The translations under genes were made by a program, and so were the position numbers. Below, one piece after another: positions 1-8,613 of a stretch of DNA of 64,000 bases; within the stretch, counting starts at the first letter, position 1; each line of letters opens with the position of its first letter. The stretch comes from Nocardia iowensis (GTDB lineage Bacteria; Actinomycetota; Actinomycetes; Mycobacteriales; Mycobacteriaceae): contig NZ_CP078145.1 of NCBI RefSeq assembly GCF_019222765.1, positions 5,766,001-5,830,000 on the forward strand. Reading direction: 5' to 3'. The notes below the pieces were generated by a model that was not told the DNA's origin, made no database searches, and saw only the letters and a program-made list of their open reading frames with translations.

Positions 1-8
1 CGGACACG

Positions 9-347
9 ATGACAACCACCGTCGCTGCACAGGACGGTGCGACGGTCCTGACGGTGGCCGGCGAGGTCGACCTGGCGACGGCCCCCGCGCTGGAGAGCTC
101 GATCGAAACGATCCTCAATGGCAAGCCATCGGCCCTGATCATCGACCTGAGCGCGGTCAGCTTCCTGGCCTCGGCGGGCATGGCCGTTCTGGTCGCGACG
201 CATCAACGCGCCGGTGACGCCACCGCGATCGCCGTCGTCGCCGACGGCCCCGCCACCAGCAGGCAGCTGAAGATGACGAGCCTCGATCAGGTCTTCGCCG
301 TCTATTCCACCCTGCAGGAGGCCCTCGCCGGGCTGCGCAATCGCTGA
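9..347 (+). CDS. STAS-domain anti-sigma factor antagonist
   Basis: This is a 112-residue single-domain STAS protein of the SpoIIAA/RsbV type. In this family the unphosphorylated protein binds an anti-sigma kinase and frees a sigma factor. The N-terminal strand carries GEVDLATAP (residues 18-26), the usual G-x-hydrophobic-D pattern. The helix-capping segment around residues 46-58 (DLSAVSFLASAGM) holds Ser55, the expected phosphorylation site, although the family's usual Asp just before it is Ala here. The ATG lies eight bases from the window edge, so a start further upstream cannot be excluded. No partner kinase or sigma gene is visible. The gene ends at a strong hairpin shared with the convergent oxidoreductase gene. 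Confidence 0.85.
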   Translation: MTTTVAAQDGATVLTVAGEVDLATAPALESSIETILNGKPSALIIDLSAVSFLASAGMAVLVATHQRAGDATAIAVVADGPATSRQLKMTSLDQVFAVYSTLQEALAGLRNR

Positions 348-377
348 CCTGAATGGGTCATGGTCTCGAATGTGACG

Positions 378-412
378 GTGGGCGGGCCTGGTCGGCCCGC
401 CCACTCGTATTT
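378..412. terminator. Bidirectional intrinsic terminator hairpin
   Basis: A perfect 11-bp stem (378-388 with 394-404) closes a 5-base loop and is followed by a short T-rich tract. It sits between the convergent STAS gene and the LLM oxidoreductase gene and can serve both strands. Confidence 0.8.
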
Positions 413-426
413 TCCGGTGCTGCGGC

Positions 427-1467
427 TCAGTCGCAGAGCTCGCGCAGCTGCTCGACCAGCTTGACCCGCTCGGCCGACGTGGCCGCCATCGGCACGACGT
501 TGAGGACGGTGACGCCCGCTTCGGCGAACGCGGCGACCCGCTCCTTGACGTAGCCCGCCGGGCCGACCAGCGAAATGTCGCGAACCAGAGCGTCCGGGAC
601 CGCCTTGGCCGCCTCGTCCTTCTTGCCCGCCAGGTAGAGCTCCTGGATGCGGTCGGCCTCGGCGCCGTAGCCGTACTTGGTGGCCAGCGTGTGATAGAAG
701 TTCTTACCCTTGGCGCCCATGCCGCCGATGTAGAGGGCGAGGTGCGGTTTCACGAATTCCAGCAGCGGCTCGACATTGTCGCCGATGGCCAGTGCCGGGC
801 CCGCGTAGACCTCGAGGTCGCCGAGCTGCGGATCACGCTTGGCCAAGCCCGCGGCCAGCGACTCGCCCCACACCTGTTTCGCCTGCTCGGGCAGGAAGAA
901 GATGGGCTGCCAACCTTCGGCGACCTCGGCCGCCAGCTGCACATTCTTCGGACCGAGCGCCGCGAGCAGCACCGGAATGCGTTCGCGCACCGGATGATTG
1001 ATCAGCTTCAAGGTCTTGCCGAGGCCGGTGCCCTGCCCCTCGGGCAGCGGGATCTGGTAGTACTTGCCGTGGTACTCCAACTTCTCGCGGCGCCACACCT
1101 TGCGGCAGATCTCCACCAATTCCCTGGTACGCCCGATCGGCGCGTCGTACGGCACGCCGTGGAAGCCCTCGATCACCTGCGGGCCCGATGCGCCGAGGCC
1201 GAGGATGAACCGGCCGTCGGAGACGAAGTCGAGGCCCGCCGCGGTCATCGCCGTCAGGCTGGGCGTGCGGGTGTAGATCTGCAGGATGCCCGAGGCCAGT
1301 TCCAGGCGAGAGGTCTTGGCGGCCAGGTAGCCGAGCGCGCTCACCGCGTCGAACGAGTACGCCTCGGGGACGAACACGATGTCCAGACCGGCCCGTTCGA
1401 GGTCGGCCACCTCCGCCGCCGCCTCTTTGAAACCACCCGAGTAGTTGATGCCCAATCCGATCCGCAT
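427..1467 (-). CDS. LLM-class F420-dependent oxidoreductase
   Basis: This is a luciferase-like monooxygenase-fold protein of 346 residues in the F420-dependent branch common in mycolic-acid actinomycetes. It begins MRIGLGINYSGG, the typical first strand of the TIM barrel. SDGRFILGLGASGPQ and the segment WRREKLEYHGKYY match the conserved cofactor-binding and long-loop regions. I place the start at the ATG read from 1467; an ATG four codons upstream (1479) is equally open. The substrate cannot be predicted. The gene is divergent from the cyclodeaminase-domain gene. A bulged GC-rich hairpin (1522-1544) lies in the shared upstream region. Confidence 0.85.
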   Translation of the reverse strand: MRIGLGINYSGGFKEAAAEVADLERAGLDIVFVPEAYSFDAVSALGYLAAKTSRLELASGILQIYTRTPSLTAMTAAGLDFVSDGRFILGLGASGPQVIEGFHGVPYDAPIGRTRELVEICRKVWRREKLEYHGKYYQIPLPEGQGTGLGKTLKLINHPVRERIPVLLAALGPKNVQLAAEVAEGWQPIFFLPEQAKQVWGESLAAGLAKRDPQLGDLEVYAGPALAIGDNVEPLLEFVKPHLALYIGGMGAKGKNFYHTLATKYGYGAEADRIQELYLAGKKDEAAKAVPDALVRDISLVGPAGYVKERVAAFAEAGVTVLNVVPMAATSAERVKLVEQLRELCD

Positions 1468-1651
1468 AGCTCTCAACATAACGGCGACTACGGGCAAACG
1501 CCGCACCGGACCGGGCCGTTGCTCCGCTCTCGGCCCGAGCGGAGGCGCAAGTGCGCCCAGCGGACCGGTCCCGCCCGGCCGGTCGGCGGCCAACCGGTAG
1601 CGTTGACCGCGCACTCCCCACCCTCGCCGCACTAGGAAAGGCCACGCACCC

Positions 1652-2311
1652 GTGTCGCAGCCGAGCACACCGTCCCAGGAAACTGCGTCCACCTTCGGCG
1701 GGGCCACGCTCGCGCAGTACCTGTCGGATCTGGCCGCCAAGATTCCCGCACCGGGCGGCGGCGCCGTGGCCGCGCTGCATGCCGCGCAGGGCGCCGCGCT
1801 GGTCGCGATGGTGGGGCGCTACACGACGCGCGCCAAGGACGCGGAGAACCGGCCGGTGATCGACCGCATCATCGAGGCCGCCGATGCCGCCCGCGCCAGG
1901 GCGCTGGCCCTGGCCGAGGCCGACGCCGCCGCGTTCACCGCGGTCGGCGCCGCCTACAAGCTGCCGAAGACCACGCCGGAGGAGACCGACGCGCGCACCG
2001 CGGCCATCAACAGCGCCCTGATCGAGGCCGCGCGCGTGCCCGCCGCCGTGGTCGACGAGGCCGACGAGGTGCTTTCGCTGGCGACCGAGCTGTTCCCGAT
2101 CGGAAACCCCAACGTAGTCACCGATATCGGCGCCGCCGCCGACGCCTGCCGCGCCGCGGCCGCCAGCTCCCAGCTCAATATCGAGATCAACGTCGCCTCG
2201 CTGCCCGCTGCGGACGGTGACCGGTTCGCCGCCGTTTTGCTGCGTATCGAGGAAATCGTCGCGCGCGCCGACGGCCTGCACGCCGACGTGGTGCACGCGG
2301 TGCGCGGCTAG
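1652..2311 (+). CDS. Cyclodeaminase/cyclohydrolase-domain protein (FTCD_C)
   Basis: This 219-residue protein matches the C-terminal cyclodeaminase domain of formiminotransferase-cyclodeaminase, an all-helical domain that acts on formimino-tetrahydrofolate. The PAPGGGAVAAL segment near residue 32 is the family hallmark. It stands alone here, without the transferase domain and without histidine-degradation genes beside it, so its substrate is uncertain. The start is GTG, preceded by AGGAAAG about 12 bases upstream. A role in one-carbon folate metabolism is inferred from the family. folD lies 12 kb away and is not an operon partner. Confidence 0.8.
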   Translation: MSQPSTPSQETASTFGGATLAQYLSDLAAKIPAPGGGAVAALHAAQGAALVAMVGRYTTRAKDAENRPVIDRIIEAADAARARALALAEADAAAFTAVGAAYKLPKTTPEETDARTAAINSALIEAARVPAAVVDEADEVLSLATELFPIGNPNVVTDIGAAADACRAAAASSQLNIEINVASLPAADGDRFAAVLLRIEEIVARADGLHADVVHAVRG

Positions 2312-2387
2312 GTCCCATTCGGCGTGTTTCCGTGCCGCGCGGCCGGGTATGTCGGCGAAAGTAGCTGACCGAGCCGAGGAGGTAGCC

Positions 2388-3368
2388 GTGCAGATCGGAT
2401 ACAAGCTGGCCGCGGAGGCATTCGGACCGAAAGAGCTTATGCGCCAAGCGGTTCGAGCGGAATCCGCCGGTTTCGACTTCGTCGAGATGAGTGATCACTA
2501 TCATCCCTGGCTCGACGTACAGGGACATTCGCCGTTCGCCTGGACCGTGCTCGGCGCGATCGCAGCGCAGACCGAGCGGATCGGCCTGGCGACCGGGGTC
2601 ACCTGCCCGACGGTCCGCTATCACCCAGCGATCATCGCGCAGGCCGCGGCGACGCTGGCGCTGGTCTCCGATGGACGCTTCACCCTCGGTATCGGCTCCG
2701 GCGAGCGGCTCAACGAGCACGTGGTGGCGAAGGAATTCCCGGATGTGCGCATCCGGCAGGAAATGCTGCGTGAGGCGCTGGAGATCATTCGATTGCTGTG
2801 GCGCGGCGGATACCAGTCCTACGACGGGCGTCACCTGTCGCTGTCGGACGCACGTGTCTTCGACCTACCCGACCAACTGCCGGTGATCGCCGTCGCCGCC
2901 AGTGGTCCGCCCTCGGCCCGAATCGCCGCCGAACTCGGCGACGGACTGTTCGCCACCGAACCGAAAGCCGACATCGTCGATCGGTACCGCGCGGCCGGCG
3001 GCGCCGGGCCCCGCTACGCGGAGGTCCCCATGGCCTGGGCCCCGGACGAACAGACCGCCGCGAAGGCCGTACACGAAACCACCCGCTGGGCACTGACCGG
3101 CTGGAAGGTGATGAGCGAACTCCCCAACCCCGTCAATTTCGATGCCGCCTCCCGCACCGTCCGCATCGATGACATCTTCGAGCAGTTCGCCTGCGGCCCC
3201 GACCCGGACCGCTACATCGAGGTCGCCCAACAATTCGTCGACGCGGGCTTCGACCACCTGGTCATGCAGAACGCGGGCCCGGACCCCGACGGCTTCATCG
3301 ACTTCTTCCAGCAAGACCTGGAACCCCGGATCCGCCAGCTCACGCCCCGAAAGACGGTGAACGCCTGA
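2388..3368 (+). CDS. F420-dependent oxidoreductase, TIGR03557/Fgd-like family
   Basis: This 326-residue LLM-class protein resembles the F420-dependent glucose-6-phosphate dehydrogenase branch (TIGR03557). It starts MQIGYKLAAEAFGP, and the next strands carry MSDHYHPWLD, ATGVTCPTVRYHPA and LGIGSGERLNEHV. All are typical of the F420-binding barrel. The start is the GTG at 2388 because GAGGAGGT lies five bases upstream; the open frame extends further 5-prime but overlaps the preceding gene and has no ribosome site. Although Fgd-like, true Fgd identity cannot be assigned from sequence alone. Confidence 0.85.
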   Translation: MQIGYKLAAEAFGPKELMRQAVRAESAGFDFVEMSDHYHPWLDVQGHSPFAWTVLGAIAAQTERIGLATGVTCPTVRYHPAIIAQAAATLALVSDGRFTLGIGSGERLNEHVVAKEFPDVRIRQEMLREALEIIRLLWRGGYQSYDGRHLSLSDARVFDLPDQLPVIAVAASGPPSARIAAELGDGLFATEPKADIVDRYRAAGGAGPRYAEVPMAWAPDEQTAAKAVHETTRWALTGWKVMSELPNPVNFDAASRTVRIDDIFEQFACGPDPDRYIEVAQQFVDAGFDHLVMQNAGPDPDGFIDFFQQDLEPRIRQLTPRKTVNA

Positions 3369-3454
3369 CGGTCATCGCGGAGCGCTGATATCTCCGAATC
3401 TCCTTGGCCGCAATCGGGGGGCGGGGGTGGGTGGGGTTTGTTCAGGGGTGGGGC

Positions 3455-3559
3455 GGGTAGGCAGCATAGACAAGGCAATGGTGGTCGATACGACCACAGA
3501 AGGCCTGGTCAGCCGGCAGATGGCTGATCTTGCAGGCCTGGCATGACAACTGCCTACCC
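3455..3559 (+). ncRNA. Structured 5-prime leader of the L,D-transpeptidase gene (candidate cis-regulatory RNA)
   Basis: The 105 bases upstream of the transpeptidase gene fold into nested perfect helices. An outer 10-bp stem pairs 3455-3464 with 3550-3559. A 7-bp triloop hairpin (3481-3487 with 3491-3497) and a second arm lie inside it. The second arm is 7 bp (3501-3507 with 3533-3539) topped by 6 bp (3509-3514 with 3522-3527). The outer stem closes 11 bases before the Shine-Dalgarno site. I do not recognise it as a known riboswitch; the usual ydaO and GEMM consensus blocks are not evident. Confidence 0.55.
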
Positions 3560-3583
3560 ACACCATCTCGGAGGGGTGGAGCC

Positions 3584-4333
3584 ATGAGGCACGTAATGAG
3601 ATATCTCTTCTTCGCGATCTTGATCGTTGCGCTGGGCGTGTTCGGCGCGGGTGCCGCGACATCAACGCTGGTCGGCACGCCACAGACGAACTCCGTCGAA
3701 TCGATCGGACCCGCTAACGGCGCGGTGGTGGGTGTTGCCCACCCGGTGACCATCCGATTCGCCGCTCCGGTCGCCGATCGGGCCGCCGCGGAGCAGACCA
3801 TCGACATCAAGGCCGCGGAACCACTGAACGGCACTTTCGCCTGGACGAGTGATCGGGAGGCGGTGTGGACGCCGACCGGCTTCCTGCCCGCCAACGCCAA
3901 CATCACCGTCGGCGTGGGTAACACCCGCACCCAATTCCATACCAACGTAGGCGTTTTCGGTGACGCCAACATGTCGACGCACACCTTTACCCTGACCGTC
4001 GGCGGCATCCCGAGGACGATGCCCGCCTCCATGGGTAAGCCGGGTTACGAAACTCCGTCGGGCAATTTCCCCGTGCTGGAGAAGGCCCGCTCCGTCGTCT
4101 TCGACTCACGGACCATCGGCATCCCGCTGAGCTCCCCCGAGGGCTATGTGATCAACGGTGAATTCGCCGAACGCCTTACCTGGGGTGGCGTTTTCATCCA
4201 CTCCGCCCCGTGGTCGGTCGAGGACCAGGGCCGGGCGAACGTCAGCCACGGCTGCATCAACCTGGCCCCGGAAAACGCTGAATGGGTCTACAACACCATC
4301 AGTGTCGGCGACCCGGTCTCCGTGCACTGGTAA
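3584..4333 (+). CDS. L,D-transpeptidase (YkuD), peptidoglycan 3-3 cross-linking
   Basis: This 249-residue enzyme should make 3-3 cross-links in cell-wall peptidoglycan outside the membrane. An N-terminal hydrophobic segment (residues 7-25) is a signal peptide or anchor. It has no lipobox cysteine, unlike many mycobacterial Ldts. Residues about 38-140 form the immunoglobulin-like domain of actinobacterial Ldts. The YkuD catalytic domain follows, with FIHSAPW (His206) and SHGCIN (His222, Cys224 nucleophile). The start is the ATG at 3584, with GGAGGGG about seven bases upstream. A structured leader precedes it and an 11-bp hairpin follows it, so it is probably monocistronic. Confidence 0.92.
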   Translation: MRHVMRYLFFAILIVALGVFGAGAATSTLVGTPQTNSVESIGPANGAVVGVAHPVTIRFAAPVADRAAAEQTIDIKAAEPLNGTFAWTSDREAVWTPTGFLPANANITVGVGNTRTQFHTNVGVFGDANMSTHTFTLTVGGIPRTMPASMGKPGYETPSGNFPVLEKARSVVFDSRTIGIPLSSPEGYVINGEFAERLTWGGVFIHSAPWSVEDQGRANVSHGCINLAPENAEWVYNTISVGDPVSVHW

Positions 4334-4343
4334 CAGCACCCGC

Positions 4344-4380
4344 GTGGCACCGCCCGGCAAGTTATCGTCGGCGGTGCCAC
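4344..4380 (+). terminator. Hairpin downstream of the L,D-transpeptidase gene
   Basis: A perfect 11-bp stem (4344-4354 with 4370-4380) closes a 15-base loop and begins ten bases after the stop codon. No T-run follows, so it is a likely but not canonical terminator. Confidence 0.6.
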
Positions 4381-4477
4381 TGGCATCACTAAGATCACCC
4401 CGCAGCTCCCATTCATGACATGATCGAGCGAATGGGACAGCAAGTCTCTATCGCTGAGATTCGGTAGGAGCTGACGG

Positions 4478-5386
4478 ATGACGACTACACCTCGCGCGGA
4501 CATCGACTTCGATTCGAACGGCACCACGGTGCGGGGTTGGCTGTATCGGCCGTCCACCACCGGCCGAGCGGTGCCCATCGTGGTCATGGCGCACGGGCTC
4601 GGCGCTGTCAAGGAAATGCGGTTGGACGCTTTTGCCGAGCAATTCGCCGCAGCCGGGTTCGCCGCTCTGGTCTTCGACTACCGGCATTTCGGTGCCAGCG
4701 ACGGCGAACCCCGACAGCTGTTGAGCATCGGCCGCCAGCTCGCCGACTGGTCGGCGGCGATCGACTACGCTGCCACCCTCGACGGCATCGATCCATCTCG
4801 AATCGCCTTGTTCGGAACATCTTTCAGCGGCGGCCACGTGCTACGGGTAGCGGCACAGGACAAGCGGGTCGCCGCGGTGGTGTCCCAGTGCCCGTTCACC
4901 GACGGCCCCTCGTCCGCGCCGACGGTCGGACTGCGACCGCTGCTCACCATCGGAGTACGCGCGGGCTTGGATCTCCTCGCGACGGCGTTGCGTAGGCCGC
5001 CGGTCACCGTGCCGCTCACCGCCGAGCCAGGACAGACGGCGCTGATGAACGCGCCTGACGCCAAGCCCGGCTACACCGCCCTCGCACCGGCGGACTTCAC
5101 CCACCCGAACGAAGTCGCTGCCCGGATCGGGCTCACCCTCCCCCTCTACCGCCCCGGTCGCAGCCTCCAGAAGATCAAGGCCCCGGTATTCCTCGGCGTC
5201 TGCCTCGACGACAGCGTGGCCCCGGCCCGCCGCACCCTGCGCTACGCGGCGGCCGCCGGACCCAATGTCGAGGTGCACGAATATCCGGCAGGCCACTTCG
5301 ACATCTACGTGTCCCCGGATTTCGACAAGGTGGTGGCCGACGAAACGGCCTTCCTCGTCCGGCATCTCGACCCGAGCCGGGCCTAG
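4478..5386 (+). CDS. Alpha/beta hydrolase
   Basis: This 302-residue alpha/beta-hydrolase resembles the dienelactone-hydrolase/acyl-peptidase group. The nucleophile elbow is GTSFSGG with Ser115. The acid is probably the Asp in CLDDSVAP and the base the His in PAGHFDIY near the C-terminus. VMAHGLGAVKEMRL supplies the oxyanion strand. There is no signal peptide, so it is cytoplasmic. The ATG has TAGGAG seven bases upstream. Its stop overlaps the stop of the convergent ABC transporter gene by four bases. The substrate is unknown. Confidence 0.85.
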   Translation: MTTTPRADIDFDSNGTTVRGWLYRPSTTGRAVPIVVMAHGLGAVKEMRLDAFAEQFAAAGFAALVFDYRHFGASDGEPRQLLSIGRQLADWSAAIDYAATLDGIDPSRIALFGTSFSGGHVLRVAAQDKRVAAVVSQCPFTDGPSSAPTVGLRPLLTIGVRAGLDLLATALRRPPVTVPLTAEPGQTALMNAPDAKPGYTALAPADFTHPNEVAARIGLTLPLYRPGRSLQKIKAPVFLGVCLDDSVAPARRTLRYAAAAGPNVEVHEYPAGHFDIYVSPDFDKVVADETAFLVRHLDPSRA

Positions 5387-7140
5387 GCAGCCGCGATCAG
5401 CGCCTCGTCGCGGGAGAGCAGCGACGCGTAGCGACCGCCGAGTTCCATCAACTCGTCGTGCGATCCGCGTTCGATGATGCGGCCGTGGTCGAGCACCACG
5501 ATCTGGTCGGCGTCGCGGATGGTGGACAGCCGGTGCGCGATGGTGATCGTGGTGCGGTCGACCGACAACGCGTCGATGGCCTGCTGCACCTGCTGCTCGG
5601 TGCGGGTATCGAGGGCGCTTGTCGCCTCGTCCAACACCAGGATCGGCGGATTGCGCAGGACAGCGCGGGCGACGGCGAGCCGTTGCTTCTCGCCGCCGGA
5701 GAACCGGTAGCCGCGTTCGCCGACGCGGGTGTCGTAGCCGTCGGGCAGGCTCATGATGTGCTCGTGGATCTGGGCCGCACGGGCCGCGTCGTGCAATTCC
5801 TGTTCTGTCGCATCAGGTTTCGCGAAACGCAGATTCTCGGCGACCGTCGCGTGGAACAGGTAGGTCTCCTGCGACACGACACCGACGGCAGCGGCGAGAT
5901 CGGCAAAGGACAAGTCGCGCACGTCCTTTCCGTCGATCCTGATCGCACCGGAGCTCACGTCGTAGAGCCGCGCTGCCAAATACCCCAACGTAGTCTTGCC
6001 GGAACCGGTTTCGCCGACAATCGCCAGGCTCGACCCGGCGGGCACGGTGATGTCGATGTCGCTCAGCACATCTCGATTACCCGCGCCGTACGAGAAGCCG
6101 ACATGGTCGAACCGCACCTCCCCCGCGACCGTGCCGAGCGCGACCGGCCGCGCGGGTTCTTCGATATCGGGCTTCAGGTCCAGGTACTCGAAGATTCTGC
6201 CGAACAACGCCATCGAGCTCTGCACCTCGACGCCGGTGGACAGCAGCTGCACCATCGGCCGCAGCAGCGTCGTCTGCAACGTGGTGAACGCGACCAGCGT
6301 GCCGATCGAAACCAGCGGCTGCCCGGTCGCGACGGTGAGGCCCGCGGCCCAGTAGATGACGGCAGGCATGGCCGACATGACGATCGTGATGGTCGATTGC
6401 CGCCACCGCCCCGCCATGCTCGAGCGGATCTCCAGATCGACCAGCCCGCGCGACTCCCGCGCGAAACCGTCGACCAGTGCGGGCGAGCGCCCCATCGTGC
6501 GGCCGAGCAGGATGCCGCTCACCGACAGCGACTCCTCCACGATCGCCGACATTCCGGCCATTTTCTCCTGCCGCTGCGCGGTGATCTTCCGGCGTTCGCT
6601 GCCGACGCGGCGGCTGATCCACACGAAGAAGGGCAGCATGATCAGCGACACGATGGTCAGCCGCCAGTCGAGCACGATCATGGCGGTTACCGCCGCTACC
6701 ACCGTGGTGAAGTTCGAGACCAGCGACGTCGCGGTCGAGGTGACCGTCGACTGCATGCCGCCGATGTCGTTGGCGATGCGCGACTGCACCTCACCGGTGC
6801 GCGTTCTGGTGAAGAAGGACAACGGCATTCGCTGCAACTGCGCGTATACGGCGGACCGCAGATCGTGCATCACGTCCTGGCCGACCGTGGTGGAGATGTA
6901 GGTCTGCAGCACGCCGAACACGCTCGTCAGCGCGGCAACGGCGACCATACCCGCGGCGAGCAGAGTCAACAGGCCGGTGCGCCCGTGCGGGAGCGCGTCG
7001 TCGAGCACCGCACGCAGCAGGAACGGCGTGGCCAGTGCGACGACCGAGGACAGACCGACAAGGGCGGCCACAAGGGCCAGCCGGGCCCGATAGGGCCGGA
7101 AGAGCCGGACGATCCGGCGAAGCTGATGTGGGGGCTGCAA
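5383..7140 (-). CDS. ABC exporter, fused permease/ATPase half-transporter
   Basis: This 585-residue protein has an N-terminal six-helix exporter domain and a C-terminal nucleotide-binding domain. Visible motifs are Walker A GETGSGKTT (376-384), the Q-loop in VVSQETY, the signature FSGGEKQR, Walker B ILVLDEATSALD and the H-loop TIAHRLS. It is a multidrug/lipid-type exporter half that would act as a homodimer. The start is TTG at 7140, chosen because GGAAGGAGG lies about six bases upstream. It is divergent from a MarR gene across a 46-bp palindrome, so MarR control of an efflux pump is the obvious reading. The substrate is unknown. Confidence 0.92.
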   Translation of the reverse strand: MQPPHQLRRIVRLFRPYRARLALVAALVGLSSVVALATPFLLRAVLDDALPHGRTGLLTLLAAGMVAVAALTSVFGVLQTYISTTVGQDVMHDLRSAVYAQLQRMPLSFFTRTRTGEVQSRIANDIGGMQSTVTSTATSLVSNFTTVVAAVTAMIVLDWRLTIVSLIMLPFFVWISRRVGSERRKITAQRQEKMAGMSAIVEESLSVSGILLGRTMGRSPALVDGFARESRGLVDLEIRSSMAGRWRQSTITIVMSAMPAVIYWAAGLTVATGQPLVSIGTLVAFTTLQTTLLRPMVQLLSTGVEVQSSMALFGRIFEYLDLKPDIEEPARPVALGTVAGEVRFDHVGFSYGAGNRDVLSDIDITVPAGSSLAIVGETGSGKTTLGYLAARLYDVSSGAIRIDGKDVRDLSFADLAAAVGVVSQETYLFHATVAENLRFAKPDATEQELHDAARAAQIHEHIMSLPDGYDTRVGERGYRFSGGEKQRLAVARAVLRNPPILVLDEATSALDTRTEQQVQQAIDALSVDRTTITIAHRLSTIRDADQIVVLDHGRIIERGSHDELMELGGRYASLLSRDEALIAAA

Positions 7141-7174
7141 AGGCGCCTCCTTCCGAGGGAACTACGTCATGAAA

Positions 7175-7220
7175 CTGAGCATGGCTCATAATTGTTCCCA
7201 AAACAATGAGTTATGCTCAG
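7175..7220. promoter_or_regulatory. Operator between ABC exporter and MarR genes
   Basis: A 46-bp imperfect palindrome has outer arms of 15 bp that match at 13 positions (CTGAGCAT-NN-CTCAT type). It contains an inner site, ATTGTT-N5-AACAAT (7191-7207), typical of MarR-family operators. A -10-like CATAAT lies inside it. It is the only AT-rich stretch in the divergent region. Confidence 0.75.
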
Positions 7221-7224
7221 AATC

Positions 7225-7650
7225 ATGGAGTCCGCCGAGACCGACCTGCCCGAATTGTTCCTGCGCGCGGCCAAACGGATCCGGCGCAACCAGGTCGCCC
7301 GGCTCGCCCCGCTCGGCCTCACCCCCGCCCAGGCACGGGCGCTGCGGATCGTCGGCCACCAGCAGGAACCGCTGCGGATGACCGCGCTGGCCGACCGTCT
7401 CGGCATCGTCCCGCGCTCGGCCACCACGGTCGTCGACGCCCTCGCGGGCGCGGGCCTGGTGACTCGCGCGCCCGATCCCGACAACCGGCGCGCCACCCTG
7501 GTGACGCCGACCGAAGCGGGGCGGGCCGCTCTAGCCCGCATGTCGGACGCGCGCCGCGAGGCCGCCGAGGAACTGTTCGCCACCTTATCCGCCGAGCAAC
7601 GCGAAACGCTGCGAGACCTGCTGGCCACCCTCGATTCCGCCGCCTGTTAG
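7225..7650 (+). CDS. MarR-family transcriptional regulator
   Basis: This winged-helix regulator of 141 residues has the MarR layout. An N-terminal dimerisation helix is followed by the recognition region (LADRLGIVPRSATTVVDALAGAGLV) and the wing around PDPDNRRATLVTPTEAG. It probably represses the divergent ABC exporter and itself through the overlapping palindrome, with release by a small ligand. I use the ATG at 7225. An in-frame ATG at 7213 would put the start inside the operator. Neither has a Shine-Dalgarno site, so a short or leaderless mRNA is likely. Confidence 0.88.
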   Translation: MESAETDLPELFLRAAKRIRRNQVARLAPLGLTPAQARALRIVGHQQEPLRMTALADRLGIVPRSATTVVDALAGAGLVTRAPDPDNRRATLVTPTEAGRAALARMSDARREAAEELFATLSAEQRETLRDLLATLDSAAC

Positions 7651-7728
7651 ACCGATTCGACCGTTTGGCAATCCCCATCGGCAGCGCTACCGCCCGGTAT
7701 CCCTAGGGCGTACCCGACTCTCGGCAAA

Positions 7729-7746
7729 CGGGCAGTATTCTGCCCG
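7729..7746. terminator. Small hairpin after the MarR gene
   Basis: A 7-bp perfect stem with a TATT loop lies 80 bases past the MarR stop. No T-run follows, so terminator function is only possible. Confidence 0.35.
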
Positions 7747-7845
7747 GAGCGACAGCGAAGTCGGCTGGACATACGCGTCTACGCGTTGCTGCATTTCAGG
7801 AACGGTGCGGATAACCTGGCGATATGACCTGATGAAGGTGGGGCG

Positions 7846-8604
7846 ATGGATCGACCGGAGATGGGCTCACGACCTGGATACGACTACGGGCGGGGGCCGC
7901 AGATGATGAAACGTGGTGCGCCGGAACAGCAGTACGCACCCGACGAGCGGTATCAAGGGGCCTATTCCGACTGGGTCGACCGGCCGTCCGCGGCGGAACC
8001 GGACTACGAACCCGAACCGGACTATGCACCGAACTACTTCGAAGACGAGTTCAGCGGGCTGATCGATCGGTCCAAGCGGCGCCGATCGGCACGCCGATGG
8101 GCGGTGCCGCTCGGCGCGCTCGGGATCGCCGCCGTGGGCGCTGCGGCCTTCGTGCTGTTCGGCGGTGATTCGGAACCGCCCGCGGCATCGAACACGCCGA
8201 CCCAGATCGGCGCCGCGGCCTCCTCCCCCGCACCGTGCCCGGCCGAACGGGTCGGGAACCGGATCAAGGGCAACGACCCCGGCGGTTTCGACTCCGGCCC
8301 CGCCGCCATCTTCGCCTTTCAGCACGCGTACTACGTCGCGCGATCCGGTGACGAGGCGCGCGCCGCGACCACCCCGGACGCGGCGGTGGAGCCCGCGGAC
8401 GCCATCCAGCGCGGCATCGACAGCATTCCGGCGGGTACCACCTACTGCGTCGCGATCACTCCTGGCGCGTTCGCCGGTCAGTACATGGTCGTGGTCACCG
8501 AGAACCGGCCCGGCCGCCCACCGGTCACGTACAACCCGCAGCTGGTCACCACCACCCAGGACGGCGACCGCACGCTCATCAGCGCCATCAGTCCCGGCCA
8601 ATAG
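7846..8604 (+). CDS. Membrane-anchored hypothetical protein with extracytoplasmic domain
   Basis: This 252-residue protein has three parts. Residues 1-75 are a charged, proline/tyrosine-rich cytoplasmic segment that ends in a run of basic residues (KRRRSARR). One transmembrane helix lies at about residues 85-105. A folded extracytoplasmic domain of about 130 residues carries two cysteines (near CPAERV and YCVAIT) that could form a disulfide. The layout is common among actinomycete proteins of unknown function. I do not recognise the outer domain with confidence. The ATG follows a GGTGGGG ribosome site. It converges on the enolase-superfamily gene with a nine-base gap. Confidence 0.7.
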   Translation: MDRPEMGSRPGYDYGRGPQMMKRGAPEQQYAPDERYQGAYSDWVDRPSAAEPDYEPEPDYAPNYFEDEFSGLIDRSKRRRSARRWAVPLGALGIAAVGAAAFVLFGGDSEPPAASNTPTQIGAAASSPAPCPAERVGNRIKGNDPGGFDSGPAAIFAFQHAYYVARSGDEARAATTPDAAVEPADAIQRGIDSIPAGTTYCVAITPGAFAGQYMVVVTENRPGRPPVTYNPQLVTTTQDGDRTLISAISPGQ

Positions 8605-8613
8605 GTCCGGCGC

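Noticed and set aside
1522..1544. Terminator between the LLM and cyclodeaminase-domain genes
   Set aside because: The genes are divergent there, so a terminator makes no sense; the bulged hairpin is probably incidental.
3455..3559. Known ydaO or GEMM riboswitch upstream of the L,D-transpeptidase gene
   Set aside because: The conserved sequence blocks of those classes as I know them are not present, so I report only an unassigned structured leader.
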